A DNA stretch of 64,000 nt, taken from Sabellastarte sp. h YS-2021. Taxonomy: Eukaryota; Annelida; Polychaeta; Sabellida; Sabellidae. Position 1 is the stretch's first letter; each line of letters begins with the position of its first letter. The translations under genes were made by a program, and so were the position numbers. The DNA lies in assembly GCA_964017235.1 (NCBI GenBank), contig OZ024938.1, positions 61,743,816 through 61,807,815 on the forward strand, written 5' to 3'. Positions 51,201 to 56,940 of the stretch are shown in pieces. The notes beneath the pieces are model-generated. The model was given only the letters and a program-made list of their open reading frames with translations. It was not told where the DNA came from and ran no database searches.

Positions 51201-54084
51201 AAATTAGTAATTTTATTCAACCTGTTCAAATAAGGTAAGGCAAAACCAGGCTGTTTTCACATTGAGAAGTGAGTACTGTAACTTTTACAATATTAAAGTA
51301 ACAGTAAAAGCGTACTCGTACAGAAAAACTGACTTCTCATTCCAGTTCTATTTCTTTATGGAACTTCTGTTATCTGGAAAAACCCTTCTCCCAGCATTTC
51401 ATACAATAGAGGGTCTAAAGTACTTTTATAGCAATCCTCTCACTGAAGGGAAAATGAAATCTGTGGATGGTTTTGATCCAGTAAGTCAACTGTCAACTTT
51501 CCCACTTAAAGCAGGAACTGAAATTTAAGCGCATAACACATCAAGTAGAAGGGGAGTTCACGGCCAAGGATCATAACCCATTGGTTTCCTCATGTGGCTT
51601 TTTTATCACTTTAAGTATTTACAGTTTGAAGGTTTGCAATGCTGTAACTCAGGTTTTTTTCCTCCACCATCTATGGACTTTGTAAGAGGACCTGTAGCCG
51701 TTAATGTCAAAATAAAAGTGAAACAAGCTTTCAAACTGATTTGTGTTTGTGTATATCTTATTATATTCTCATTCTTATAGAAGCGTGTATTGTACAGTGT
51801 TCTGGTTTCTTATTTTATAACTTTAAAGCCTGTTGAGTTGTTGTATAGCACAAGGTTGATGTAACGTTAAATGTGTCATTTCTTTCTCACACAACTGATG
51901 GTCTTGTTCACGTCTGTGCACATTTAATGCATCGGGTGTTCAATTGATTGCATGAGTGAGTTTCTGTTATACTGAATGTTACACGGTGTTATCACTGTGA
52001 AATATTACAGTACTCATCATATTTCACATACCATAGAGGTATTGACAATTTCTTCAATATTTTGTCATTAAAAATAGACTGTGTTTATTCAGTTCAGTTG
52101 TGTAAAATTGTAAATTGATTAAAATTCACCCTTTCTGTCCTTCATTTAATCTTATTCAGTCAATATTGAACTGTTTAAAGATAATTTCTAATGCACTTTT
52201 TCTGTATAAAACTTTTTATATTCTATCTAAAAATAGCACTTTGTTTAGCTTTTGTAAATGTTATTTTTCTGTACATTTGCACATATTGTCAAGTGTAAAA
52301 ATAAGTAAATAAAATTGGATATATGTTCAGGGTTCACACAAAAACTCTGGACTGTAAACAATTATATCTAATGACTGGGTTATTGAGGAAGTAAAGAAGT
52401 GCCTGTATTTTGTATTTATGTATCAATTAAGACTTCCTGTGTAAGTCCATTACTGTAAAACACAGGAGTAATTTTGGCCAAGTGAAAGAAAAATGAGGAT
52501 GTCTCTGTGGAGTTATGTATCCTTGTTTGTTTAAATTCAAAATCCCAGGATATTTTGTGCTGTAAAAAGTCTTGATTGAATTATTCTGCTAATCATTCAC
52601 AGTTCTTTAGTTAAGTAAAGTGTTTGACCAGAATTACCTAGATTCCATACATCTTTAAAATAACCTTTGTCTTTTGATCAAGGAATATCTTTTCATGTTA
52701 TGTTTTATTTTTGTGCCCTCTCACAAATTCCCATTCATTCGGTAAACCTGATTGTTTTCAGGCTTTTGTCTATATTTTTTTCACTAAGAATCATTTTTGT
52801 GGAGGGTTAGTACACATATGTCAAGCCTGGCATAAAGTTACAGTGACCGTTGATTGTATCTATAGTCTATACGTATGGGGCAGGGGGTGGGGGGCTGGGG
52901 TGGGGGCTTAAATTAGTCACCAGCTGTAGTCACAGCCGTGTTCCCTTGGTGTCATTTGCTTCACATATAATTACCTCCATGAATCCATGAAGGGGGTTAT
53001 ATGATTGTTGGATTGTTTTTGAACTGCAAAATAGTACTGCATAAATTTATCTCACACTTAGCACAGTGGTCAATTCTTGGTCTAATATAGAACTGATATA
53101 ATTCTGGGACTGTCCCACAATCAGTTTTGGATTCAGAATTTTCTAAAGGATTTTTGAGCCTTGGCAGAGGTAGGCACTCAACAAAAGCTTGTTTTGCTTG
53201 TAGATACCCCAGTACTATCATCCTTAGATGTACTATGGCTTCATCTATGCCTTTTGGATGGTTAGTCCAAATGCAATACTGTGTTAAGCTTTTAAATTTG
53301 AATGACAAGTGCTGCACTGCATGCAGGGATAGTTTGAACCTTCATTCCTTTGAAGGTTGAGCAGTTATTAAGTCTTTTTCAGAGCTGACTTTACCCCGTA
53401 CTCCTAACTGGATTGCCATAAAGTTGGGGTTTACAAACTAAATCCCTGCAAAATGAAAGGTATGTTTAAGCGTATCGTTGGTATATGCTCTGGCCTTAAA
53501 ATATTCAACAGTGCTATGAAAACTTGGACTCATATAAACACTGGTAGAAACTTCATTTCTCTTCAACAACAAAAGAGTATCTTTAACACTAACTTGAAAT
53601 TGTTGACCTTACAAGTTCAGTGAGTTAACAGGTACTGAAAACTAGAAACATTCAGTCTCTCCTTATTTAATTATTTTCTGGTGACTTTACAGGATCCAAG
53701 ATGTGTAAATGTCGGAATTATCAGTTTTCACAGGATGTTTGATTTGTGACTCTTGTCCAGATTTGAACATAGTTTTTCATGAACTTTTGCTGCACCAGGT
53801 TTTCCTTGAGAAGATAGTCAAGAGATTTAAGCCAAATGTTGTTATAATATAGGTGAGCCCTATTCAACATATGATAAGTTCGAACAAATTCTTGTTTCCC
53901 GCAGTTAATTTATTCATCCCATAGCCTTTGAATTCATTTCACAGATTGATGATCATATATTTACGTTCTCTTTTTAACATTACAATAAAGGTGCCACTAG
54001 ACATAGGAAGCATTAATACCACAAACCATCCTGTAAAAGTAGGGATTTCTGATGCATACTATATGGACAGAGCCACAAAAGACA
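18207..54084 (+). CDS. PLXDC: Plexin domain-containing protein (PLXDC1/2, TEM7-like), 5' eight exons, gene partial at 3' end
   Basis: Eight exons on the plus strand join in frame: 18207-18291, 22054-22274, 28264-28398, 40315-40384, 43222-43344, 44314-44367, 47486-47550 and 53991-54084. Together they give 847 nt, or 282 codons plus one base. The order is signal peptide, a Thr/Pro-rich low-complexity segment, then the conserved PLXDC ectodomain with landmarks FDFPFYGH, ITIATGG, LTATQYIAPLMANFD, YFTFQA and TNHPVKVGISDA. Vertebrate PLXDC1 and PLXDC2 are single-pass cell-surface proteins of about 500 residues, reported as PEDF receptors and nidogen/cortactin binders. The PSI, transmembrane and cytoplasmic exons were not found before the window ends. 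Introns are 3.8, 6.0, 11.9, 2.8, 1.0, 3.1 and 6.4 kb and full of mobile elements. The family call rests on recognised motifs, not on a search. Confidence 0.9.
18582..18830 (+). repeat. Dispersed repeat, copy 1 (partner at 60085-60340)
   Basis: Shared blocks in the same order: TGATTGTTGTACCTATTTCC, AACTTCTATT-like sequence and TGGACCGGATTCTGGTTCA. Identity is moderate. The nature of the element is unknown; it lies in PLXDC intron 1. Confidence 0.6.
18831..19208. repeat. Diverged AATATTGTTAGGAAACCCC-module region
   Basis: Contains AAATATTGTTAAAAACACCC and GGAAAACCCCAGGGAAATC, followed by CATGAATATCAATGAG. These are the modules seen inside the palindromic elements at 3401-4577, 7190-7705 and 17419-18113. 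Confidence 0.45.
19211..19427. mobile_element. MITE family M1, copy b (without nested M2)
   Basis: GTGGTGGTGGTCCAGTTCAC at the left and GTGAATTGGTCCACCACCAC at the right, flanked by TA. The interior matches copy a (AACAATCACAGTTA, TGTATATGATCAATTTGAT, ATGATGTGGTAAACATCTT) and continues straight across the point where M2 sits in copy a. Confidence 0.85.
19437..19863. mobile_element. MITE family M4, GCCACC-rich ends
   Basis: Left end CAGTCAAAACGCCACCAAAC and right end GTGGCGTTCTGACTG are inverted. The doubled AACGCCACC and ACCACTCC motifs in the left end recur inverted in the right end. TA flanks the left; the right flank is altered. Confidence 0.65.
19864..21384. other. PLXDC intron 1, mostly unassigned
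   Basis: One degenerate relative of the 5296-5395 hairpin repeat lies at about 20323-20435 (GAGGCACCGCTCGG, GCGTTTCGACTGGGG). An AATATTGTTAGGAAATCC module precedes it. T-runs are at 20836 and 20956. Nothing else recognised. Confidence 0.45.
21385..21680 (+). repeat. Dispersed repeat, partner at 59370-59600
   Basis: Both copies share CATTGACAGTTATACTTCAAT, CATACATTTTCTC and TTCTATATCTCATGGT in the same order at moderate identity. In PLXDC intron 1. Confidence 0.5.
22054..22274 (+). CDS. PLXDC: PLXDC exon 2: Thr/Pro-rich N-terminal stalk
   Basis: The acceptor is TTCCACATTATAG and the donor GAG|GTAAGT. Two leading bases complete the split codon and 73 codons follow, ending in phase 0. The protein begins VLYSVGTWDTSYDLHFGIH, has a basic KRAV stretch, then an acidic and Thr-rich tract, then PPPTTTPTTLPPTTTT. 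NTT and NWT are N-glycosylation sequons, and the Thr/Pro run is a likely O-glycosylated stalk. It ends TLVE and joins exon 3 (DTHEYY), paralleling the acidic run before D-x-x-x-YY in PLXDC2. The low-complexity middle is poorly conserved in the family, so homology here is by context. Confidence 0.8.
22275..23963. other. PLXDC intron 2, unassigned part
   Basis: No supported gene, repeat or RNA. Open frames of up to 100 codons on the minus strand are AT-rich noise. Confidence 0.5.
23972..24393. mobile_element. hAT-like nonautonomous element, perfect 8-bp target duplication
   Basis: ATAGAGAC flanks both sides (23964-23971 and 24394-24401). Ends TAGTGAAGGGACGATTAG and GGCGATTCCACTCACTA are imperfect inverted repeats. 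The interior has GATTAATCG/CGATTAT palindromic clusters. An 8-bp duplication with TAG...CTA ends fits hAT. Confidence 0.85.
24420..25284. repeat. ATCCGT-rich tract, then unassigned intron
   Basis: Between about 24440 and 24690 the words ATCCGT, ATCCGC, ATCCTT and GGATG recur roughly a dozen times with many CpGs, unlike the surrounding AT-rich intron. The rest (24790-25284) shows nothing recognisable. Confidence 0.4.
25285..27741 (+). mobile_element. 147-bp satellite element, locus 1 (Helitron/Helentron-like, nonautonomous)
   Basis: The head segment (GGTTTAGCGTCCGCTACGCC, CGCGTAGAGAGATTTTCGGC, GCTAGGTTCACCAAATTTGC) is followed by about 14 tandem units of 147 bp. It ends ACGGTGGATAC, then hairpin GCATCGG-TTCT-CCGATGC and GCTAGGTCTAG|T. 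The 5' hairpin is missing here. All open frames of 60-137 codons in the array (GPKVKSDHTRRFPAHDF-type on the minus strand) are repeat artefacts. A 669-bp internal duplication makes 25535-26203 and 26204-26872 near-identical. It lies in PLXDC intron 2. Confidence 0.85.
27742..27936. other. Short unassigned stretch between repeats
   Basis: Host intron between the satellite element and a SINE; nothing recognised. Confidence 0.5.
27951..28179 (+). mobile_element. tRNA-derived SINE, forward orientation
   Basis: Target duplication TTAAATGAAAGGT at 27937 and 28180. The head carries TGGCGGAGTGTAACACTGTC, a somewhat diverged B-box (GGTTTCCGCTCCC), the GATATGACCTGTACAGTG body and an AAATAAATAAAT tail. 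It ends 84 bp before PLXDC exon 3. Confidence 0.92.
28264..28398 (+). CDS. PLXDC: PLXDC exon 3
   Basis: The acceptor is CTATATTTCAG and the donor TTT|GTAAGT, with 45 codons in phase 0 at both ends. The peptide starts DTHEYYTSQVFSG, has MWRDKL in the middle and ends LSHAHRTAF. This matches the PLXDC family stretch just before the FDFPFYG block (DxxxYY...W..I...SNTHR). The exon follows a SINE insertion at 27951-28179 by only 84 bp. Confidence 0.88.
28399..29879. other. PLXDC intron 3, first part
   Basis: A weak tRNA-like head (GGCTGGCTCAGTGG, B-box-like GGTTTTGAATCC) is at about 28743-28815, perhaps an old SINE. Otherwise nothing recognised. Confidence 0.4.
29880..30750 (-). repeat. Ancient, inverted copy of the 147-bp satellite array
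   Basis: Five to six diverged units of about 145 bp (GGCCTTTTTAGTATGATGAC, GGTCAAATTTGACA, CCATGATTTCCT). Reverse-complemented, a unit aligns with the 147-bp monomer: CCCCTTCTTTAAAGTTGA, GGTTCTAGCATTTTG, AAATCATGGTCTGCGAATCTT and GTCAAATTTGACCTT fall in the same order and spacing. The paired GACCTT/AAGGTC motif is retained (for example TTGACCTTGAAGCAGG, then GGTCAAAGGTCA near 30550). Confidence 0.7.
30771..30993 (+). mobile_element. tRNA-derived SINE, forward orientation, best-preserved head
   Basis: GGCCACGGTGGCAGAGTGGT, then CTCGCCTCCCACCTCTGCGG and B-box GGTTCGATCCC; the body ends TTGAAATCGACGTAAAACCCC. Target duplication is unclear. Adjacent to the inverted satellite array. Confidence 0.9.
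30994..32176. other. PLXDC intron 3, unassigned
   Basis: AT-rich with no supported feature. Confidence 0.5.
33120..34100 (-). repeat. 155-bp minisatellite array, reverse orientation
   Basis: Repeated CCATAGCTAAGTGAGTAATAGC at about 33130, 33280, 33440, 33600 and 33755, with AATATGTTGTTCA-CTAC between. Diverged; reverse complement of the 600-1765 type. Confidence 0.8.
34120..34905 (-). repeat. 132-bp minisatellite array, reverse orientation
   Basis: Six highly similar units. GGAGAG/GGAGAA recurs at 34131, 34264, 34395, 34528, 34661 and 34794, a 131-133 bp period. The sequence is the reverse complement of the 1-500 array. Confidence 0.95.
35073..35592 (+). repeat. 260-bp tandem duplication spanning the 3' end of satellite locus 3
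   Basis: GAATCTTCTGGTGTGGTCGA at 35073 and 35333 begins two near-identical segments. Each runs through the element terminus and then GTTTGATTGTTCGTTG, AAATAGGGAG-GTGTTTCTG and GGGAAGTACAGTAATTG, which is sequence beyond the element. Confidence 0.85.
35593..39249. other. PLXDC intron 3, unassigned part
   Basis: T-run at 35984-35998. A possible degenerate tRNA-like SINE is at about 37600-37790 (CCTCAGTGGTTGTGTGGTTC, later AGTTCAAGTCTAGC). TTTTATAGCGCTTAAATC at about 38764 resembles the inverted 3' end of a CR1/L2 element. Short open frames here do not resemble PLXDC exons. Confidence 0.35.
39250..40303 (+). mobile_element. Dispersed repeat vi with hairpin start, abutting PLXDC exon 4
   Basis: The start is a hairpin, AGGCGGGTTG...CAACCTGCCT, split by a hAT insertion. 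Three diverged internal units carry TCTAACTCGAAAACGG, TGTCCAATCGAATTCAAAC and TTGACAGGGAGATAGATCAC. The end reads CGCAACCCGC, TTTTGGGGCATC, GACCCTCTTGTTT. A second copy is at 46516-47145. Confidence 0.8.
39263..39638. mobile_element. hAT-like element with perfect 8-bp target duplication, inside the hairpin of repeat vi
   Basis: GTTGCGTG flanks both sides (39255-39262, 39639-39646). Ends TAGTGTTGGTAT and ATACCATTACTA are inverted with two mismatches. The interior is rich in ATCGATAT. Confidence 0.9.
40315..40384 (+). CDS. PLXDC: PLXDC exon 4: FDFPFYGH...ITIATGG block
   Basis: The acceptor is GTATGTTTCCAG and the donor GGAG|GTTAGT. It has 23 codons plus one base: TEELMFDFPFYGHLVKKITI then ATG and a split Gly. 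FDFPFYGH and ITIATGG are among the most conserved PLXDC signatures, which makes this the most diagnostic exon. A dispersed repeat ends about 12 nt upstream, so much of the polypyrimidine tract is repeat-derived. Confidence 0.95.
40385..41376. other. PLXDC intron 4, unassigned part
   Basis: No supported feature. Confidence 0.5.
41381..41962. mobile_element. piggyBac-like MITE with TTAA target
   Basis: TTAA at 41377-41380 and 41963-41966. Ends CTCTTTCGCCGCGAG and ATCGCGCCGAAAGAG are inverted. A subterminal inverted pair, GTCGACTTTCG and CGAAAGTCGAC, follows at the left. 582 bp, no transposase. TTAA duplication with a CYYTTT-type end is the piggyBac signature. Confidence 0.85.
41995..42441. repeat. 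Two GTGGT-N4-ACCAC dyads with shared flanks
   Basis: CACGAGTGGTGCGCACCACC and TGTGAGT (about 41998-42025) recur as CACGAGTGGTATATACCACC and TGTGAGA (about 42317-42345). A third dyad, GTGGTTTTAAACCAC, lies at about 42978. The unit is unidentified. Confidence 0.5.
42442..42963. mobile_element. hAT-like element, TAGGGATGGGTCGGTA ends, copy 1
   Basis: Perfect 16-bp inverted ends, TAGGGATGGGTCGGTA and TACCGACCCATCCCTA. Flanks are GTTCCCCCG (left) and GTTCCCCG (right), an 8-bp duplication with one extra C. 522 bp, no coding sequence. Confidence 0.9.
43222..43344 (+). CDS. PLXDC: PLXDC exon 5: LTATQYIAPLMANFD block
   Basis: The acceptor is ATGACAATTGTAG and the donor ACAG|GTATAA. It is 123 nt, starting with two bases that finish the Gly codon and ending with one base. 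The peptide reads FLYMSDFVHQWLTATQYIAP then LMANFDTRIGNESEIYYVDT. TATQYIAPLMANFD is essentially invariant in PLXDC proteins. NES is an N-glycosylation sequon. Confidence 0.95.
43345..44313. other. PLXDC intron 5, nothing recognised
   Basis: AT-rich intron without supported repeats. Confidence 0.5.
44314..44367 (+). CDS. PLXDC: PLXDC exon 6
   Basis: The acceptor is CAATTTTCTCTTCAG and the donor GAAG|GTAAGT. It is 54 nt in phases 1 and 1, encoding NEFIVWWENLHLNDDIE between split Gly codons. It corresponds to the family segment with the V-x-W-x-x-V/L-H-L-x-D pattern. The exon is short but both splice sites are strong and the phases fit both neighbours. Confidence 0.9.
44845..46515 (+). mobile_element. 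147-bp satellite element, locus 4
   Basis: Hairpin GTCTCCACCGG...CCGGTGGATAC, the same head segment as locus 1, then about nine 147-bp units. It ends abruptly inside a unit at GTGGTCGGATTTAACC, where repeat vi begins, so its 3' hairpin is missing. In PLXDC intron 6. Confidence 0.85.
46516..47145 (+). mobile_element. Dispersed repeat vi, copy 2, joined to satellite locus 4
   Basis: Three units with TAACTCGAAAACGGTTTGTC, TTGACAGGGAGATAGATCAC and TCCTTTCGAAATTGGTGTAA, then the same end as copy 1 (CGCAACCCGCCTTTTGGGGC, GACCCTCTTGTTT). The 5' hairpin is absent. Confidence 0.8.
47486..47550 (+). CDS. PLXDC: PLXDC exon 7: YFTFQA...ITFAYK block
   Basis: The acceptor is TATCTCCCTTACAG and the donor AAG|GTGAGT. 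It is 65 nt, with two bases completing an Ala codon and then GYFTFQARLSSTGVITFAYK K, ending in phase 0. The pattern (G-x-F-T-F-Q-A...G-x-I-x-F-x-Y-K) is the conserved beta-strand pair of the PLXDC ectodomain. Confidence 0.93.
47551..47705. other. Start of PLXDC intron 7
   Basis: Nothing recognised before the SINE-like element. Confidence 0.5.
47706..47880 (+). mobile_element. Diverged tRNA-derived SINE, second family
   Basis: GGGACCTCGGTGGCACTGTG (A-box-like region), GGGTTTGACTCC (B-box-like), then CTGCCTTGTCCCGATATCAC and an A-rich end. Resembles the reverse copy at 50225-50367. Confidence 0.5.
47881..48460. other. Intron 7, unassigned
   Basis: No supported feature; a T-run at 48197-48209. 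Confidence 0.5.
48461..48661 (+). mobile_element. tRNA-derived SINE, diverged member of the main family
   Basis: TCTACAGTGGCACAGTTGTA, CTCGCCTCCACCTCTGAGG, then GTGGGAAAGCTGGTACGTGC, CGGCAGTTTACACTACAG and an AAATAAATAAAATAAA tail. Older than the four intact copies. Confidence 0.8.
48662..50224. other. Intron 7, unassigned
   Basis: AT-rich with no supported gene or repeat. Confidence 0.5.
50225..50367 (-). mobile_element. Diverged tRNA-derived SINE, second family, reverse
   Basis: On the minus strand: GGAGACCTCACTGTCCATGT, later the B-box-like GGGTTTGAATCCCAC, then CACCATGTGAGATATACC. It abuts the hAT element at 50374. Confidence 0.55.
50374..50858. mobile_element. hAT-like element, TAGGGATGGGTCGGTA ends, copy 2
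   Basis: Left end TAGGGATGGGTCGGTA, right end CCGACCCATCCCTA preceded by an ATACCGGGCCTC variation. Target duplication CCCCATAT / CCTCATAT (one mismatch). Same family as 42442-42963. Confidence 0.88.
50859..52870. other. Intron 7, unassigned
   Basis: An open frame of 88 codons at 51262-51528 has no family resemblance and lacks matching splice phases. Nothing else recognised. Confidence 0.5.
52876..52908 (+). promoter_or_regulatory. G-quadruplex-capable tract
   Basis: GGGGCAGGGGGTGGGGGGCT, then GGGGTGGGGG. More than four runs of at least four G with loops of 1-2 nt, in the sense strand of intron 7. Potential structure only. Confidence 0.7.
52965..53190 (+). mobile_element. Degraded Helitron-like nonautonomous element
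   Basis: Starts with hairpin ATTACCTCC...GGGGGTTAT and ends GAGCCTTGGCAGAGGTAGGC then ACTC. Hairpin start and GGCAGAGGT-GCACTC end echo the layout of the larger minisatellite elements. No tandem array inside. Confidence 0.45.
53191..53990. other. Intron 7, unassigned end
   Basis: No supported feature up to the exon 8 acceptor. Confidence 0.5.
53991..54084 (+). CDS. PLXDC: PLXDC exon 8: NHPVKVGISDA block
   Basis: The acceptor is CATTACAATAAAG, and the donor chosen is ACA|GTGAGT at 54085, a perfect consensus. It is 94 nt from phase 0 to phase 1: VPLDIGSINTTNHPVKVGIS then DAYYMDRATKD. NHPVKVG[IL]SDA is a PLXDC signature, and NTT is a sequon. Without splicing the frame continues to a stop at 54192, but that extension does not look like the family. 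The next expected exon (TIYEYH-like, then the Cys-rich PSI domain) was not recognised downstream. Confidence 0.92.
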
Positions 54085-54193
54085 GTGAGTTGGTTTGCAT
54101 GGTGAACTATGTATGGTATCCCAGATATATGCTTGATGAATGGTGCATGTTAGAAACAGTATTTAGTGACAACCTGCCAAAAGATGACCCCTA

Positions 54194-54234
54194 AGTAGTA
54201 CTAGGTTGGGTCGATTGACCCAAATAGTACTACT
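54194..54234. repeat. Perfect hairpin 109 bp after PLXDC exon 8
   Basis: AGTAGTACTA and TAGTACTACT form a 10-bp outer stem, and GGGTC-GATT-GACCC an inner stem. Confidence 0.7.
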
Positions 54235-56099
54235 CCCCTACAGTGGTAAATGGAAACATTGAACCATTGATACTCAGAATTAGAAACAAAAATGATTATA
54301 AAGTAATTGTTCCAGCATATCTGAAATCAAACTGTTCACTCTAAAATTCTGTAAGCACCACACTGATGCATCCAGATCCAAGTTTTCTTCAAGCCGAACA
54401 AAGTAATGCAAAAAATATTTAAAAATATTTTCAGAAATTAAAAAAAAAAGTTTAATCATTTTAAGTTGAGCTGTATACTATATGCAAACTTTATCTTCTG
54501 ATTTCGATAAAAGTTTCAGAAATTAAAACTATGATAATGTTTTGTGTCGTCTTATATTTGGTACTTACAGAGAAGGTACCTGACAGTAGTTCCACCTATA
54601 TTGGATTGGATTATATCGTGAATTATCAATGTACACTGGCGTGCCTCGATAAAGTAAAATGAATGTTGCATTGATATTCATCAGTAGTTTGTTATTAGAT
54701 GGTAGGTTGTCACTAGTACACTTGATCTGTGGTAGCATGAGGATATTGGATGTCTCTAGGATCTCTTTTGTATTTATATCCAAGCTGAGTAACGTGTTGT
54801 TGATCAACAAAGTTTGAAACCATCATACTATGAGGGTCAGTCCAAATACTGAAGTTGGCACAAATTAATACAGTAACCAGTGGAACACACTAAATGTGAG
54901 GAAAAATACTAATAGATAATAGATATGCATATATATACATTGCAAACTCCAATCCATCAGGATTTCGAATTCCGACATCAGAAATCCAATTGGAAGTTGT
55001 GATATCAGAAACTCCAGTGCAAGTTGTAATATAGGAATTTGAAAAAAATGTGGTATGAGTACTTCAACATTTATTTGAGAACACATGGGTATGTTATTAT
55101 ATAGATCTGCTTCTTCATGTCTTCATTTTATGGAGTTCCTTAATCCCTGGTCATGGACTTATTCATGTACACGAGTCTACATGTGTTTGAATAGTAACCT
55201 TATGTGTAGATGGAGAAAATTAATTACAATATACCATTTTTGTATGCAGCATATCATAGAATTCCTGCCTTATTTACATACTTATGAACTAAGCCACACC
55301 TAAACATATAAGCAATAATTTAAATATACAGTTAAAAACTTAAATATTAAGAAAAGAACACAAGTTTGTCTGCATTTATTTGTGTATCGTGTAATAACTG
55401 TACCATGGTTATTAACGTCATGAAAACTGAGTGCTCACATAATTCGTGTAAATGTTTCAAAGCGTGAGACCGGGTACAGATAATCATAAAAAGTTAAACA
55501 GACTGTTGAGGATAAGCATCGTATGTGACCATTCTTTGCCTACATTTCAGCCTTAGGTTAGTGATGTAAAAGGATATCATAAGGTTAGTCTTAGAAATGA
55601 TTTCAACAGTCATATTTACAAAAAAAAGTGAAAAAAAAGGTTCAGTTGTGTTTGAGAAAAGACTGTTGTTTGCAAACTGGGTATTATACGACAAATGACA
55701 AACTGCAGTGTTCTAATAGTGTATCTTAAAGACAACTGGAATCAGTGATATTGTCATTGATAAAGTTCAGAATGCCCATATATTCAAGGCCTCTGTTGCA
55801 TTTCTATATTGAACTTCACAATAGCTTTTCCCCATCAGATTTGACTATCAGATACTGTCACCTTTCATGGACAAAATGTGAAAAATTGGAAGTAATATTG
55901 AATACTGAAACTATGTACAATTTTGTAGCAGTGTGCATGGCAACTAACAAATAGTCCTTGCGATAAGACTGAGGTTAAATCAGTCTCATGTCAGTGTAAT
56001 CTGTTGTTAACCATTTGTAGTAACTGTTATTTAGTGTTCAGTTAACCTTTTTTGTTAACAATTTGATTAAGATTTTGTTGCTTATACAGTTCTGATTTT
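54235..56099. other. Unassigned, presumed PLXDC intron 8
   Basis: No family-like exon seen. Open frames up to 81 codons show no domain. Confidence 0.45.
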
Positions 56100-56870
56100 T
56101 ACCCCACAGCCTTTAATGGCCGTGTGGGTATTGTTTTCACCCATGGCGTGGATGGGCAAGCAGGCAGACTGTCGGACAGATGGCGGAAAAATGTTTCTCC
56201 AGGCTCTATCTCAGAAACCATAATATATAGGAAATTGGTTGGGGGTGTAGGTGTGCAATGTCATAGTGTGACCTGGGTTTGACTTTTGACCTTATTGTAG
56301 TCACCTTGACCTTTAAAATCATTCCCAGGCTTTATCTTGGTAACTATAAGGTGTAGGAAGTTGAGACTTGGTAGGAACATTGGTTGAGGGATGTAGTATG
56401 CAATGTCACGGTGTGATCTTGATTTAACATTGCTGTGGTGACCTTGACCTTTAAAATCTTGTCTGGACTATATCTCAGAATCTGTAAAGTGTAGAAGGTT
56501 GATATATGGTATGGACATTGGTTAGGGGCTGTAGGTATGTAATGTCATTGTATGACCTTGAATTGACCTCTGATCTTGCTGTAGTGACCTTGGCCTTTAA
56601 AATCCTGTCCAGGCTATGTCATGGAAAGCGTAAGTTGAAAGAAGTTGAAAATTGATCAGTTGATAGGGATATTGGTTTGACCAACATGGTGTGACACTAA
56701 TTTGACCTTTGACCTTGCTGTAGTGACTTTGACCTTTAAAACTTTGTCTGGGCTATATCTCAGAAACTGGAAGGTGTAGGAAGTTGATTTTTGAATGGGT
56801 CATTGGTTGGGGGTGTAGTAATGCTAAATCATGGTGTGACCTTAAACCTCAATTGGCTCTGCCAAAGTGT
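56100..56870 (+). mobile_element. 140-bp minisatellite element with hairpin start
   Basis: Hairpin TACCCCACAGCC-TTTAAT-GGCCGTGTGGGTA (56100-56130), then about five diverged 140-bp units with GGCTATATCTCAGAAACTG, AGGTGTAGGAAGTTGA, GACATTGGTTGGGGGTGTAG and ACCTTTGACCTTGCTGTAGT. Every unit has TGACCTTGACCTTTAAAA or close variants. Confidence 0.75.
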
Positions 56871-56940
56871 GTACAAGTCCCATATTTGAGACATATTTCT
56901 CTTATCAAAAAGATATATGGATTGCTGTAGCTTATTATTG

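Noticed and set aside
51262-51528. 88-codon frame considered as an extra PLXDC exon in intron 7
   Set aside because: No homology, and exon 7 (phase 0) joins exon 8 (phase 0) directly in the conserved YK-V order.
52711-52911. 66-codon frame over the G-rich tract
   Set aside because: Composition artefact ending in Gly/Trp-rich nonsense; no family resemblance.
54085-54192. Read-through extension of exon 8 to the stop
   Set aside because: A perfect GTGAGT donor precedes it, and the extension has no PLXDC features.
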